DNA of 64,000 nucleotides from assembly GCA_030530775.1 (NCBI GenBank), contig JAUMUG010000002.1, positions 1 to 64,000 of the forward strand. The letters are read 5' to 3'. The notes below the pieces were generated by a model, which was given only the letters and a program-made list of their open reading frames with translations, was not told the origin of the DNA and did not search any database. Below are positions 18,244-27,963 of the stretch, in pieces; the stretch's first letter is position 1, and every line of letters begins with the position of its first letter. The position numbers and the translations under genes are program-made. Source of the stretch: Lautropia sp. Its GTDB lineage: Bacteria > Pseudomonadota > Gammaproteobacteria > Burkholderiales > Burkholderiaceae_E.

Positions 18244-19174
18244 GTTTGCCTTCGACGTGACGCTGCCCAGCGTGCTGATGCTGAGTTTCGGTGTCATGCT
18301 GCGGCGTACCGGTCAGATCGATCATGGCTTTGCCACCAAGGCATCCCGGCTGGTGTTCAACTATGCACTGCCGCTGCTGTTGTTTTCCAAATTGGCCGAA
18401 AACGATATCCAGTACAGTGAGCAGGCCCGCTTGCTGACGGCCGGCGCCGTCACCACCATCACGCTGTATCTGGGCGCCGAACTGTATGCATGGCGCTTCG
18501 TGCCCAATCCGACTGACAAGGGCGTGTTCGTACAGGGTGTGTTCCGCAGCAACATGGCGATCATGGGGCTGGCCTACGTCTCCAACGCCTATGGTGATGA
18601 GGGCCTGGCCTCGGGGGCGGTGTATGTCGGCGTGATCACCCTGCTTTACAACGTGCTGTCGGTGATTGCGCTGAGCCGTACCGGAGCCAGTGGCGTGCAC
18701 GCCAAACTACGCCATATCGGCCGCAACATCGCCACCAACCCGCTGGTTCTCTCGATCGTGCTGGCACTGATCCTGCAGCGCATGCAAGTGCCGATCCCGG
18801 GCGCAATCATGCAGACCGCCAGACACATGGCCAATATCGCGCTGCCGATCGCCCTGCTCTGCGCCGGCGCGACCTTCGACATCCGCTCGACACGCGACAC
18901 CTCCGGTATTTCGATGACCGCCAGCATCGGCCGCATACTGGTCGCACCGATCATCGCCGTGCTGGTCGGACTGGCCTTCGGGCTGTCGAGCATCCCGATG
19001 GGCGTGCTGTTCCTGATGTCGGCGATGCCGACCGCCGCCGCCAGCTATGTGATGGCCAAGAGCATGGGCGGCAACGATGTGGCGGCGGCCAACATCATCG
19101 CCATCACCACCTTTGGCGCCATGTTCTCGGCAGCCGCCGGCATCACAGCCCTTCGCGGCAGCGGGCTGATGTGA
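18218..19174 (+). CDS. AEC family transporter
   Basis: Predicted inner-membrane carrier of the auxin efflux carrier (AEC) family, 318 residues with about ten membrane segments in two halves. The N-terminus reads LFAFDVTLPSVLMLSFGVML, with family features such as QGVFRSNMAIMGL and a C-terminal MSAMPTAAASYVMAK. Bacterial members move small organic acids such as malate or malonate; the substrate here is unknown. The start at 18218 is set by the first membrane segment. No clear ribosome site is seen, and the start region is duplicated. Confidence 0.88.
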   Translation: MSALFDALLFAFDVTLPSVLMLSFGVMLRRTGQIDHGFATKASRLVFNYALPLLLFSKLAENDIQYSEQARLLTAGAVTTITLYLGAELYAWRFVPNPTDKGVFVQGVFRSNMAIMGLAYVSNAYGDEGLASGAVYVGVITLLYNVLSVIALSRTGASGVHAKLRHIGRNIATNPLVLSIVLALILQRMQVPIPGAIMQTARHMANIALPIALLCAGATFDIRSTRDTSGISMTASIGRILVAPIIAVLVGLAFGLSSIPMGVLFLMSAMPTAAASYVMAKSMGGNDVAAANIIAITTFGAMFSAAAGITALRGSGLM

Positions 19175-19334
19175 TCATCGTCGCCGTTTTGGCTGGGACG
19201 CAGGCCGCCTACGACCTGCGGGACATGCGCTCCGTAGAGCCGGCCAGCGGAAAACCTGCAGCGTCGCCGCCGATTTACAGCCGCTGCCGCCCTTGGCGGC
19301 GGCGCAAGGGCTCATTGCATGGTTCAAGGGCTCA
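19175..19334. terminator. convergent intergenic region with GC hairpin
   Basis: A 160-bp gap between the AEC gene and the outer-membrane factor gene, which face each other. A gccgcc-ctt-ggcggc hairpin at 19286-19300 may terminate one or both transcripts; no T tract is present. Confidence 0.35.
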
Positions 19335-21221
19335 TCAGAACCCCGGTTTGCCGGGGCTGCCCGGATCACCTTCCTGGTTGGCAGACCAGCCACCTCCCAG
19401 CGCCTTGTAGAGATTCAGGAGGTTGCGGGCCTCGGCCAATCGACCCTGGGTATATCGTTCATCGAGCTGTTGCGCCTGCAGACGGGCACGCAGCGCCTGG
19501 TCCAGCGTGAGGTCACCCCACCGAAACAGGCGCAGTGCATCGTCGGCCCGACGGCGGGACTGACTGGCTGCCTCGGCCAGCAACCCATTCTGTCGGTGCA
19601 GCCCGTATTGCAGCTGATAGCTGCTGTCGACTTCGGCCAGGGCATCCAGAAGGCTCTGGTCATAGCGCGCCAGCGCCGCCCGTAATTCGGCATCGGCCCG
19701 ATCGATATTGTGACCGATCCTGCCGGCGGTGAAGATCGGCACGCTGACACTGGCATTGGCCAGTCCACTGGTGCTGCCGATGCCCGGCAGACTGGTGTCC
19801 AGGCCGATCCGGCCATACTGCCACAGGAAACTGATGTCCACCCGCGGCAGGCGATCGGCCTTTGCACTGGCCAACCGTGCACTGTAGGCCTGGACGCTGC
19901 GCTCCTGCGCACGCACATCGGGCCGGCGCATCAGAACCTCCAGCGGATGCTGCCCGGTCGGCGCTGCCGGCAGGACCTCGAAGACATCGACCGGACTGGC
20001 GGCCAATGAAAAGGTCTGGGGCGTTTGCCCCGTCAGCACCGCCAGGCTGCGCACGTGGGCTGCCACCCGAGCGCCGAGCGTGGCCAGCTCGGCCTGCGCA
20101 CTGCGACAAGCGGTTTCGGCCTCACGTACCTCGATTGCACGGACCTGTCCGGCCCGGAACCTGGCCCTGGCATGCTGCAGCAGCTGCTGCAGGCTGGCCA
20201 GGCGGGCTTCGCCCTGCCGGATGCGGATCTGCAGTGCCCGCACCTGCAGATAATGGTCGGCAATATCGGCGGCCAGCAACAGCTGCGCTCCATGCCAGCG
20301 CTCGGCCTCGATCAATGCTACCTGCCGGACGGCATCGGCGTCACTGCGTTTCCGGCCGAAGATGTCCGGCTCCCAGGAGGCAGAAAAACCCATGCCCCGA
20401 TAATGGGGCCGGTTGAAGTTGGCCTGCGCGGCAGCCGGCATGCCTGCGCCAGCGGCGGCGGCCCGCAGGGCTGGCGGCAAGGGATTGTCCTGATCACCCA
20501 CCCCGATGGTACGCGCATCGAACGCCACTTGCGGGCCCCGATCGGCATCGGCCAATGCAGCCTGTGCCTGGGCCGCCTGCCGGCTTGCCGCCATCGCTGC
20601 CAGGCTGCGGTTCCGTGCCATGCCCTGCACGATCAACTGCTGCAGAACGGGTTCCCGCCAGTCGCGCCACCAGCGGGACAACTCGACGGGTTGCATGCCC
20701 GATCCGCTCAGCCCGCCCGTGCCACTCTGTCCACCTGGACCGCTCCGATCACCCGGGTCCGTAACCCAGCCAGGTTCATTATCCCCGCCCGCTTCGGTCC
20801 GCCCATTTGTCTCGGTCTGTCCACCCGATTCGATCTGCCCGCCCGGCCTGCTCGAGCCGCTTGCTTCGTTCTGTCCCGGCGATCCGCCCGGAGCCCCCGA
20901 CTTGCCCTGCCCGTGCCGTTCGGTCTGCTCGAAACGTTCCGGCAGCCGTACGCTGGATGTCGATGCGATCTGGATCGGCGCACAGGCAGCCAGCAGCAAG
21001 CTCAGCAGTACACCGCCGACGACACACCGACCGGAAGCAGCGCTCATGCCATCCCCGGCCATATCAAGGCCAACGCCAGTGTCAGTGGTAGCGGGTGTGG
21101 GCTCGACCATGGATGTGGTCTCGGCCGTCACAGCATGGTCAGAGGCGGGCCCGTCGCCTGTACCCGTGTCGATGCGAGTGCCGGCTGCGGCACCGGGCCG
21201 GTTCTTCCCGGACATGTTCAT
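19335..21221 (-). CDS. TolC/NodT-type outer-membrane efflux lipoprotein
   Basis: Outer-membrane channel of a tripartite exporter, last gene of a four-gene operon with HlyD, RbbA-like and YhhJ-like proteins. Two OEP repeats make up the C-terminal 450 residues (WWRDWREPVLQQLI, FSASWEPDIFGRKRSD, ALAEVDSSYQLQ). The lipobox LLLAAC sits near residue 80 of the longest frame. That frame starts 3 bp after the upstream gene (21221), but a working lipoprotein signal needs a start at 21062 or 21047; 21047 has GGGGA upstream. A Gly/Ser/Glu-rich insert of about 75 residues lies between the lipobox and the first repeat. Confidence 0.88.
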   Translation of the reverse strand: MNMSGKNRPGAAAGTRIDTGTGDGPASDHAVTAETTSMVEPTPATTDTGVGLDMAGDGMSAASGRCVVGGVLLSLLLAACAPIQIASTSSVRLPERFEQTERHGQGKSGAPGGSPGQNEASGSSRPGGQIESGGQTETNGRTEAGGDNEPGWVTDPGDRSGPGGQSGTGGLSGSGMQPVELSRWWRDWREPVLQQLIVQGMARNRSLAAMAASRQAAQAQAALADADRGPQVAFDARTIGVGDQDNPLPPALRAAAAGAGMPAAAQANFNRPHYRGMGFSASWEPDIFGRKRSDADAVRQVALIEAERWHGAQLLLAADIADHYLQVRALQIRIRQGEARLASLQQLLQHARARFRAGQVRAIEVREAETACRSAQAELATLGARVAAHVRSLAVLTGQTPQTFSLAASPVDVFEVLPAAPTGQHPLEVLMRRPDVRAQERSVQAYSARLASAKADRLPRVDISFLWQYGRIGLDTSLPGIGSTSGLANASVSVPIFTAGRIGHNIDRADAELRAALARYDQSLLDALAEVDSSYQLQYGLHRQNGLLAEAASQSRRRADDALRLFRWGDLTLDQALRARLQAQQLDERYTQGRLAEARNLLNLYKALGGGWSANQEGDPGSPGKPGF

Positions 21222-21224
21222 ACC

Positions 21225-22352
21225 CTACCCCTGCTGTGCCAACATGGCCCTGAAACGCATCGAGGCCATCCCCAGAAAGATGACACCGCTGGCCACCAAC
21301 GCAGCCAACTGGCCCCAGACATCGCCGATCTCCGCGCCGCGTAACAGCACGCTCTGACCATAGGACACGAACTGTGTCACCGGCGAAAGGCTGCTGAGCG
21401 CCTGCAGCCAATCCGGCATCGATTCCAGCGGCGACTCCGTGCCAGAGGTCAGCCGTGTCACGATGTAGATCAGCAGGCTGACCAGACCGAATTGCGGCAT
21501 GTTCGGTGTCAGCGTAGCCAGCCAGACACCCAGCGACGTCAACGAGAACATATAGAAAGCCATGCCGAGCATGAATAGCGGCACCGAGCCGTCGAAGCGC
21601 ACGCCGAGAAAGCCCACCACCAGCAACCGCAGCGACAGCCACGCCGCCCCCGTGATCACCATGCAGTTGGCCAGAATCTTGGCCAGCATGATCTCGCTGG
21701 GTCGCACCGGCATCACCAACAGGTGCTCGATGGTACCGTGCTCCCGTTCGCGGATGACGGCAGCGCCGGCCACGAGCATCGCCAGCAACGTGGCGCTGCC
21801 CATCACCTGCATGGTGGCCTTGAACCAGGTACTTTCGCCATTGGGATTGAACCAGACATTGACCACCGGCCGGAACATCAACTGGCTGTCGGGCGGCGGC
21901 AGGCCCAAGGTTGCCGCTACTTCCCGGCCGACGATATCGCTGATATGGACCGTGCCCACCCCGGCCATGCTGAGCGCCGTCGCATCGGCCAGCAACTGGA
22001 CAACCGGCTGACGGCCGGCCAACACATCAGCCTCGAAATCCGGCGGAAAAACCAGCACGAACACATAGTCCCCCTGATCCATACGCGTATCGAGCTCGGC
22101 ACGTGCCACATCCTCGGCCGGTTTGAACTGCGGCAGCAATAGCGCGTCCCGGATACGAAGGCTGAGGGCCGAGCGGTCATCATCGATCACCCCGACCGCG
22201 GCATTCTTGACCTCATTGCCGGCACCGACCGCCACCGAATAGACGATGACCGAGAACACGGCGATGATCAGCATCACCATCGGGAAATCGCCGGACAGGC
22301 TTTGCAGCTCTTTCAGACCAAGTTGCCAGATGTTTTTCAGCCACTGTTTCAT
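21225..22352 (-). CDS. ABC-2 type permease (YhhJ-like)
   Basis: Membrane subunit of an ABC exporter, 375 residues: one N-terminal membrane helix (VMLIIAVFSVIVYSVAVGAG), a large periplasmic domain, then about five helices. The segment REREHGTIEHLLVMPVRPSEIMLAK is the ABC-2 family signature. It is placed directly after the RbbA-like gene and before the outer-membrane factor, as in the yhiI-rbbA-yhhJ cluster of enterobacteria. Substrate unknown. Confidence 0.92.
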   Translation of the reverse strand: MKQWLKNIWQLGLKELQSLSGDFPMVMLIIAVFSVIVYSVAVGAGNEVKNAAVGVIDDDRSALSLRIRDALLLPQFKPAEDVARAELDTRMDQGDYVFVLVFPPDFEADVLAGRQPVVQLLADATALSMAGVGTVHISDIVGREVAATLGLPPPDSQLMFRPVVNVWFNPNGESTWFKATMQVMGSATLLAMLVAGAAVIREREHGTIEHLLVMPVRPSEIMLAKILANCMVITGAAWLSLRLLVVGFLGVRFDGSVPLFMLGMAFYMFSLTSLGVWLATLTPNMPQFGLVSLLIYIVTRLTSGTESPLESMPDWLQALSSLSPVTQFVSYGQSVLLRGAEIGDVWGQLAALVASGVIFLGMASMRFRAMLAQQG

Positions 22353-22388
22353 CGTCTGTGCTTCGCCATCATCGTGTCCGACGCTGCA

Positions 22389-25265
22389 TCATGGCGTCTG
22401 TTTCTTCAAAAGCCGGCTGGCCAGCAGCACATAGCAGGTTCCGATCAGCAGCAACGCCAGATACGGCAGCCAGAAATCACTCCATCCCAGAGCCTTGGTG
22501 AAACCACCCAGACTGATCCGCTGAAACCAGGTGCCCGGAAAGGTCCAGGCCACCCGATACTGCACACCGTCAAGCGTCGATACCGGATACAGCAGCCCCG
22601 AAAAGTTCATCGCCGGAATCACCGCCACGATGGCCGATGCAAAGACCGCCGCCACCTGCGAACGTAGAAAGGTCGAGATCAGCAAGCCCATGCCGGTGGC
22701 TGCAAAGATCTGAAAAACCGCTCCAACCGTCACCGCGGCGAAGTTGCCCTTGAGCGGTACACCGAACAGCACGATCGTCAACCAGACCAGAATCAGATAG
22801 CTGAGAACCGATACACCGATGTAGGGCAACTGCTTACCGAGCAGAAACTGCAACGACGATGCCGGCGAGGTGTAGAGATTGCCGATGCTGCCGATCTCTT
22901 TTTCGCGCACCACCCCGAGCGCGGTCATCATCACAGGAATCAGCGCCAACGACAGCATGATCATGCCCGGCGCAACGGCATCGACGCTGCGGAAATCCTG
23001 GTTGTAGACGAAACGTGGTTCGACGGCGGCTCCGCCGGCCCCCGGCGTGGTCAGCCCGCTTTCGTGCAGACGCGCCCGGCTGTAATCGGCCGCGATCCCC
23101 TGCACGAAGCCCTTGATGTTGTCGGCAGTGAAGGGAATGGCACCGTCGATGATGAAGCCGACTTCGGGCCGCCGCCCTTCTTCCAGATACCGGCCGAAAC
23201 CGTCGGGTATTTCGATGGTCAGGCGGCTGCGGCCACTGCTCAATCGACGGTTGGCCGCCCGCCCGTCGTGCACTTCTTCGACCACGAAATAAGGCGAGCC
23301 CTCGAACTGACGCACCAGTTCGCGACTCAGCACACTGCCATCCCGATCCAGCACGTGCACGCGGATATCCTTCATGTCGAAGGAAACACCGACTGCCGAG
23401 GCACTCATCAACAGCACCGGCCCCAACAGCACGACGAACAGCCGCACCCGGTCCCGGATCAGCTCGCGATATTCACGCACAGCGAAACACCAGACCAAAA
23501 CCAGCCAGGTGAACGGGCCGCTGTGGCCGGTGCCGCCGCCGGTACGGATGTGGGCGTTGGGCAGGGACTGATTGGCGGCGGCCGACAGGCCCGGTACGGC
23601 CATCTCTCGTCGGGCCGGTTCCGTCGATGGGTGCTGTTCGGACGGCTTTGGTTCCGGTTCTATCGGCGACTGACGCGCCTGCGGCACTCTTTGTCCCTGT
23701 GACTTCAGTTCCGCGGGCTTATTCTGCTCCAGATAGGCGATGAACGCAGTTTCCAGGTCGTCGGTACCCTGGCGCCTGCAGAGCTCCCGGGGAGTGCCCA
23801 CCGCCAATACCCGCCCCTGATGCATCAGCGAGATACGGTCGCACAGCATCGCCTCGTTCATGAAATGGGTAGAGACGAAGATCGTGATCCGGTCACGACG
23901 GGACATATCGATCAACTGCGTCCAAAAGTGCTGACGGGCCACCGGGTCGACGCCGGAAGTCGGCTCATCCAGAATCAGGACCCGGGGCCGATGCAGGCAG
24001 GCAGCGGCCAGCTGCAGTCGCTGACGGATGCCCAGCGGCAAGGCTTCCGGCTTGATGTCGGCCACATCGTTCAGCTCGAACCGCGTCATGGCCGCCTCGA
24101 TCGCCTTCCGCCCCTCGGCCGTCGACATTTGATAGAGCCTGGCGTGCAGCTGCAGATTGCGCCGTACCGTCAGCTCCTTGTAGAGCGAAAAGGCCTGCGA
24201 CATGTAGCCAACCCGCATCCGGGTCGCCAGATCGCTGGCATCGGTGGGCCGACCGAGCAGAGAGGCATCCCCTTCGGTAGGGGGCAGCAGGCCGGTCAAC
24301 ATTTTCATGGTGGTCGATTTGCCGCAACCGTTCGACCCCAGAAAGCCGAATATTTCCCCCTGGGGAATGCGGAAATCGACACGATCGACCGCGGTGAAAG
24401 CACCAAAACGTTTGGTCAGCCCATGCGCTTCCATCGCCGGCGGCAGCGCCGGATCCGGTATGAAAGCGGGAATCTTCAAGCCAACGCCCGTACCCCGGCG
24501 ATTTTCGGGCAGCAGCTTCACATAGGCCTCTTCGAGTGTCTGGCTACCGGTGTCGCGCAGCACTTGCTGCGTGGGTGCGTCGGCGATCAGATGGCCATCA
24601 TCCATCGCCAGCAGATGCTCGAAGCGTTCGGCCTCGTCGATATAGGCGGTGGCAACGATCACCGTCATCCCCGGTTGCTCGGTCCGCAGTGATCCCACCA
24701 GATCCCAGAACTGGCGGCGCGACAGCGGATCGACCCCGGTGGTGGGCTCATCCAGGATCAGGAGTTCCGGCGAATGCACCAGTGCACAGCACAGGCCGAG
24801 CTTCTGCTTCATGCCCCCCGACAGCTTGCCCGCCGGCCGATCCGGAAAATTTGCCAGGCCGGTGGCATCCAGCAGCCACCCGATGCGCTGCCGGCGCGCG
24901 GCCCGATTCAATCCGTACAGACGCGCGTGGAAATCCACGTTCTCCATCACCGACAGCGTGGGATAGAGATTTTGTCCCAGGCCCTGCGGCATGAAGGCGA
25001 CCCGATACGACAACCGATCGCGTGCAGCTCGCTCGGCCACATCCTCACCCAGCACCCGCACCCGGCCACTTTGAATGGTCCTGATGCCCGCCATCAGCGA
25101 CAGCAAGGTGGATTTGCCGACCCCATCCGGGCCGATCAGCCCGATGCTCTGCCCCGGCGCCAGGATCGAGCTGACGACATTCAAAGCCTGCTGCGTACCG
25201 TAGCGATGGGAGACACCCTGCAGCTGCACGGCGGGCATTTGCATTCCCACGCCCATCATGGTCAT
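22389..25265 (-). CDS. rbbA: RbbA-like fused ABC ATPase/permease
   Basis: A 958-residue fusion of two ABC ATPase domains and one ABC-2 permease. The first ATPase has GPDGVGKST (about 45) and LSGGMKQK; the second has GSNGCGKST (about 312) with LPLGIRQR in the signature position and LDEPTSGVDP. A polar Pro/Glu/Ser-rich linker (about 545-600) precedes the membrane part, which includes VREKEIGSIGNLYTSPASS. The order matches E. coli RbbA, reported as ribosome-associated but in an exporter operon. The start overlaps the end of the HlyD gene by 4 bp. The likely role is energising a tripartite exporter of unknown substrate. Confidence 0.92.
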   Translation of the reverse strand: MTMMGVGMQMPAVQLQGVSHRYGTQQALNVVSSILAPGQSIGLIGPDGVGKSTLLSLMAGIRTIQSGRVRVLGEDVAERAARDRLSYRVAFMPQGLGQNLYPTLSVMENVDFHARLYGLNRAARRQRIGWLLDATGLANFPDRPAGKLSGGMKQKLGLCCALVHSPELLILDEPTTGVDPLSRRQFWDLVGSLRTEQPGMTVIVATAYIDEAERFEHLLAMDDGHLIADAPTQQVLRDTGSQTLEEAYVKLLPENRRGTGVGLKIPAFIPDPALPPAMEAHGLTKRFGAFTAVDRVDFRIPQGEIFGFLGSNGCGKSTTMKMLTGLLPPTEGDASLLGRPTDASDLATRMRVGYMSQAFSLYKELTVRRNLQLHARLYQMSTAEGRKAIEAAMTRFELNDVADIKPEALPLGIRQRLQLAAACLHRPRVLILDEPTSGVDPVARQHFWTQLIDMSRRDRITIFVSTHFMNEAMLCDRISLMHQGRVLAVGTPRELCRRQGTDDLETAFIAYLEQNKPAELKSQGQRVPQARQSPIEPEPKPSEQHPSTEPARREMAVPGLSAAANQSLPNAHIRTGGGTGHSGPFTWLVLVWCFAVREYRELIRDRVRLFVVLLGPVLLMSASAVGVSFDMKDIRVHVLDRDGSVLSRELVRQFEGSPYFVVEEVHDGRAANRRLSSGRSRLTIEIPDGFGRYLEEGRRPEVGFIIDGAIPFTADNIKGFVQGIAADYSRARLHESGLTTPGAGGAAVEPRFVYNQDFRSVDAVAPGMIMLSLALIPVMMTALGVVREKEIGSIGNLYTSPASSLQFLLGKQLPYIGVSVLSYLILVWLTIVLFGVPLKGNFAAVTVGAVFQIFAATGMGLLISTFLRSQVAAVFASAIVAVIPAMNFSGLLYPVSTLDGVQYRVAWTFPGTWFQRISLGGFTKALGWSDFWLPYLALLLIGTCYVLLASRLLKKQTP

Positions 25266-26332
25266 GGCGTACCGCCTTCCGTCGAGGGATCGGAGTCCGT
25301 CGATGCGGCACTACGTTCCGCCGTGGGACTCGTGTCCTTCGAAGCAACGTCATCTTCCGCTTTGGGCAAACGAAGTGCCCAGTCCGACGGCCAGGGTCGA
25401 TCGGTATCCAGACGCACGTAGGCCGAGCCCACCATGCCCCCCTTCAGCAAGCCGTCGTATCGACGGGCAACGTCCGCCGGAATACGCAGCTTGACCCGGT
25501 ACATCAGTTTTTCTCGTTCGGTTGCCGTTTCGACATACTTTGGCGTGAACTGCGCATCGGCTGCCACGAAGCGCACAGTCGCCGGCCAGACGGCATCGAT
25601 CGCATCCAGGATGATGCGCGCCTCGGCGCCGATCCGAACCTTGCCCGCCGTCTGCATCGGCAAAAAAATCGCCATGCCGACATCGGCCGTATCGACCAGC
25701 GTCAGCACCCGGCCTCCCGCCCCCAACACATTGCCCGGTTCGGCCAGCCGGTATTCGACCCGACCAGTCACCGGCGAACGAATCTGCATGTCACCATCGG
25801 CATCCCGCGCGGCAGCCGCCTGGGCTTCGGCCTGTTGCACCGCCGCAAGCGCTTCGGCCCGTGCTGCTTCGGCCGAACTCAGCTCGGCAACGGCAGCCTC
25901 ACGCGCGGCCCGGCGCCGCGACAGCTCGGCCGGTGAGATCAGATTTTCCCGGCGCATGCGGCGGGCGTTGTCATACTCCATCTGCGCCAGACGCAACTGC
26001 TGGGTCCGCGCTCGAATACCGGCCTCGGCCCGCGCGACGGCCTCGCGCGCGCGGGCGGTCCCTGCTTCGGCCGCCTTCAGCCGACTACCGCTCTGGGTGC
26101 GGGCCAATACCGCCAGCACCTGCCCCGCTTCGACACTGTCGCCCTCGTCCACCAGCATCTGCTCGACCCGGCCGGCGTAAAGGCTGCCCACGTCCCGTCG
26201 TTCCAATTCCAGACGGCCATTACTGCCGGCAAAACCGTCAGGCATTTCCGGCACGGCCTTCAGGTTGAACCATACCGCCACGCCGCCAGCCAGCAGCGCG
26301 ATCAGCAGCAACGAAAGCCATCCCTTTTTCAT
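25262..26332 (-). CDS. HlyD-family periplasmic adaptor
   Basis: Membrane-fusion protein of the export operon, 356 residues. One N-terminal membrane anchor (GWLSLLLIALLAGGVAVWF) is followed by a biotinyl-lipoyl-like fold (VEQMLVDEGDSVEAGQVLAV) and a long Ala/Arg/Glu coiled-coil hairpin (about residues 70-170). A beta-barrel region has MQIRSPVTGRVEYRLAEPG. The start at 26332 has GAGGAA 10 nt upstream and places the anchor correctly; an in-frame start at 26419 does not. First gene of the operon, overlapping the next by 4 bp. Confidence 0.93.
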   Translation of the reverse strand: MKKGWLSLLLIALLAGGVAVWFNLKAVPEMPDGFAGSNGRLELERRDVGSLYAGRVEQMLVDEGDSVEAGQVLAVLARTQSGSRLKAAEAGTARAREAVARAEAGIRARTQQLRLAQMEYDNARRMRRENLISPAELSRRRAAREAAVAELSSAEAARAEALAAVQQAEAQAAAARDADGDMQIRSPVTGRVEYRLAEPGNVLGAGGRVLTLVDTADVGMAIFLPMQTAGKVRIGAEARIILDAIDAVWPATVRFVAADAQFTPKYVETATEREKLMYRVKLRIPADVARRYDGLLKGGMVGSAYVRLDTDRPWPSDWALRLPKAEDDVASKDTSPTAERSAASTDSDPSTEGGTP

Positions 26333-26904
26333 TTCTGAGCTTCCTCGGCGGCTCGGCGCCTCCTGACGCGGTGGATCGGGCAACGTACCACGTGCGCCGT
26401 CCAACCGCTGTCGGGGCATATGATCGCCAAGTGCCCGTTGGCGAAATCTGCCGTTTGGCGGCCCAGGGCGACACCTGCGGTTTCAACCGACATCTCTTCC
26501 CGCGCACACGCCACACCTCGCCCCGCATCGACGACACTGACGAAGACTATGGGCTCGGATTATAGTATCTGCCAATGGGCCAGGTGTCCCGCACGGGCAC
26601 TGCCGGCCAATGGTGCCCCGTCCGGCACGGAAAGACAGGCAACAGACCTGTGCGTTACCGCGGGCTTATACGTTTTTTGCATAAGCACGGCTGAATTCCA
26701 TCGTTGATGTCCGCCCGACCAACTGCGATGATCCGCGGCCGTAGTGGATGAGCGTGCGTGCACCGGCCGACCGATCCGGCACCGGACACTCATCCCCGGT
26801 CGGCCCGCAATCCGCCTCCTGCCTCGGGTCAAGCCCCCGGGCACGAGTGCCCGGCCCCAGTCCGATGACATGCCCTCTCTCATCTCTGTTCGACACTGAC
26901 GCCC
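26333..26904. other. divergent control region, export operon / sbp
   Basis: A 572-bp gap without a supported gene. On the minus strand, TATAAT (complement of 26559-26564) could be the -10 of the export operon, but no good -35 pairs with it. On the plus strand a LysR-type palindrome at 26664-26686 lies about 220 bp before sbp. Confidence 0.5.
26664..26686 (+). promoter_or_regulatory. candidate CysB (LysR T-N11-A) binding site
   Basis: Perfect inverted repeat gcttat-N11-ataagc, with an AT-rich centre containing a T run. This is the T-N11-A arrangement of LysR-family sites. It lies upstream of the sulfate-binding-protein gene, and a cysB gene is present in the window, so CysB is the likely ligand. 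This is an inference. Confidence 0.55.
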
Positions 26905-27963
26905 ATGACATCTCCACTCGTATCCCGCCGTGCCTTGATCCGCTTTCTGAGTCTGAGCGCCACCAGCCTGGGCCTGGGCCTGCCGCTGGCCGGTCATGCT
27001 GCCGACGCGCCCAAGGATCAGACGATCATGAATGCCACTTATGACGTCGGGCGTGAGCTGTTCTCGAAAATCAATCCGCTGTTCGTCGAGCATTGGAAGA
27101 AACAGACCGGCGCCACGCTGAAGATCGATCAATCTTTCGGCGGCACCTCGCGTCAAGCGCAGGACATCATCCAGGGCAAGAAGGCCGATACCGTCACCTT
27201 CAACCAAGTGCCCGACATCGACCTGCTGACCCGCCGCAAGCTGGTGGCGCAGGATTGGCAGAAGCAGTTTCCGAACAACAGTTCGCCCTACTACAGCACC
27301 ATCGCCTTCATGGTGCGTAAGGGAAACCCCAAAAACATCAGGAATTGGGACGATCTGGCCCGTCCGGACGTCAAGCTGTTGTTCCCGAATCCCAAGACCT
27401 CGGGCAATGCACGCTATTCCTACCTGGGTGCCTGGATCTTCGCCAATGAGAAGTTTCCGGGCGATGACAAAGCCGTTCAGGACTTCATGGGCAGCTTCCT
27501 CGGCAATGTCGAGAACTTCCCCACCGGCGGGCGTGGAGCCACCATGGCCTTTGCCCAGCATGGCCAGGGCGATGTGCTGCTGACCTTCGAATCCGAGATC
27601 AAGAACATCGTCGGCGGCGAAGAATTCAAGACCCAAGGATTCGAGCTGGTGGTGCCGCCAGTCAGCGTGCTGGCCGAGTTCCCGGTGGCCATCGTCGACA
27701 AGGTGGTCAAGGCCAAAGGCACGCGGGAAGTCGCCAAAGCCTATCTGGACTTCCAGTATTCCAGGGAAATCCAGCAGCTGCTGGCCGAAAGCAATCTGCG
27801 AGTGCACAACGAGGAAGTGGCGGCAGCCTTCGCCGACCGCTTCGCCAAGACCCGTCTGGTCGACCCTGCCTCCCTGCCCGGCGGCTGGGAAGGGCTGCAG
27901 AAGACACACTTCGCCAGCGGAGGTACGCTGGATCAGCTGCTGGCGACCAGCAAAAAACGCTGA
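26905..27963 (+). CDS. sbp: sulfate ABC transporter substrate-binding protein
   Basis: Periplasmic sulfate/thiosulfate receptor, 352 residues with a signal sequence (LIRFLSLSATSLGLGLPL, cleavage near GHAADA). Family motifs are NATYDVGRELF, QSFGGTSRQAQ and the ligand-pocket segments PKTSGNARYSYLGAW and GGRGATMAF. It starts a divergent sbp-cysT-cysW set; 279 bp separate it from cysT. The ATPase cysA is encoded elsewhere in the window. Confidence 0.95.
   Translation: MTSPLVSRRALIRFLSLSATSLGLGLPLAGHAADAPKDQTIMNATYDVGRELFSKINPLFVEHWKKQTGATLKIDQSFGGTSRQAQDIIQGKKADTVTFNQVPDIDLLTRRKLVAQDWQKQFPNNSSPYYSTIAFMVRKGNPKNIRNWDDLARPDVKLLFPNPKTSGNARYSYLGAWIFANEKFPGDDKAVQDFMGSFLGNVENFPTGGRGATMAFAQHGQGDVLLTFESEIKNIVGGEEFKTQGFELVVPPVSVLAEFPVAIVDKVVKAKGTREVAKAYLDFQYSREIQQLLAESNLRVHNEEVAAAFADRFAKTRLVDPASLPGGWEGLQKTHFASGGTLDQLLATSKKR

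Noticed and set aside
20025-21344. 439-codon open frame antisense to the outer-membrane factor gene
   Set aside because: High-GC shadow frame; translation is Arg/Pro/Gly-rich without domains, and the opposite strand has complete OEP repeats.
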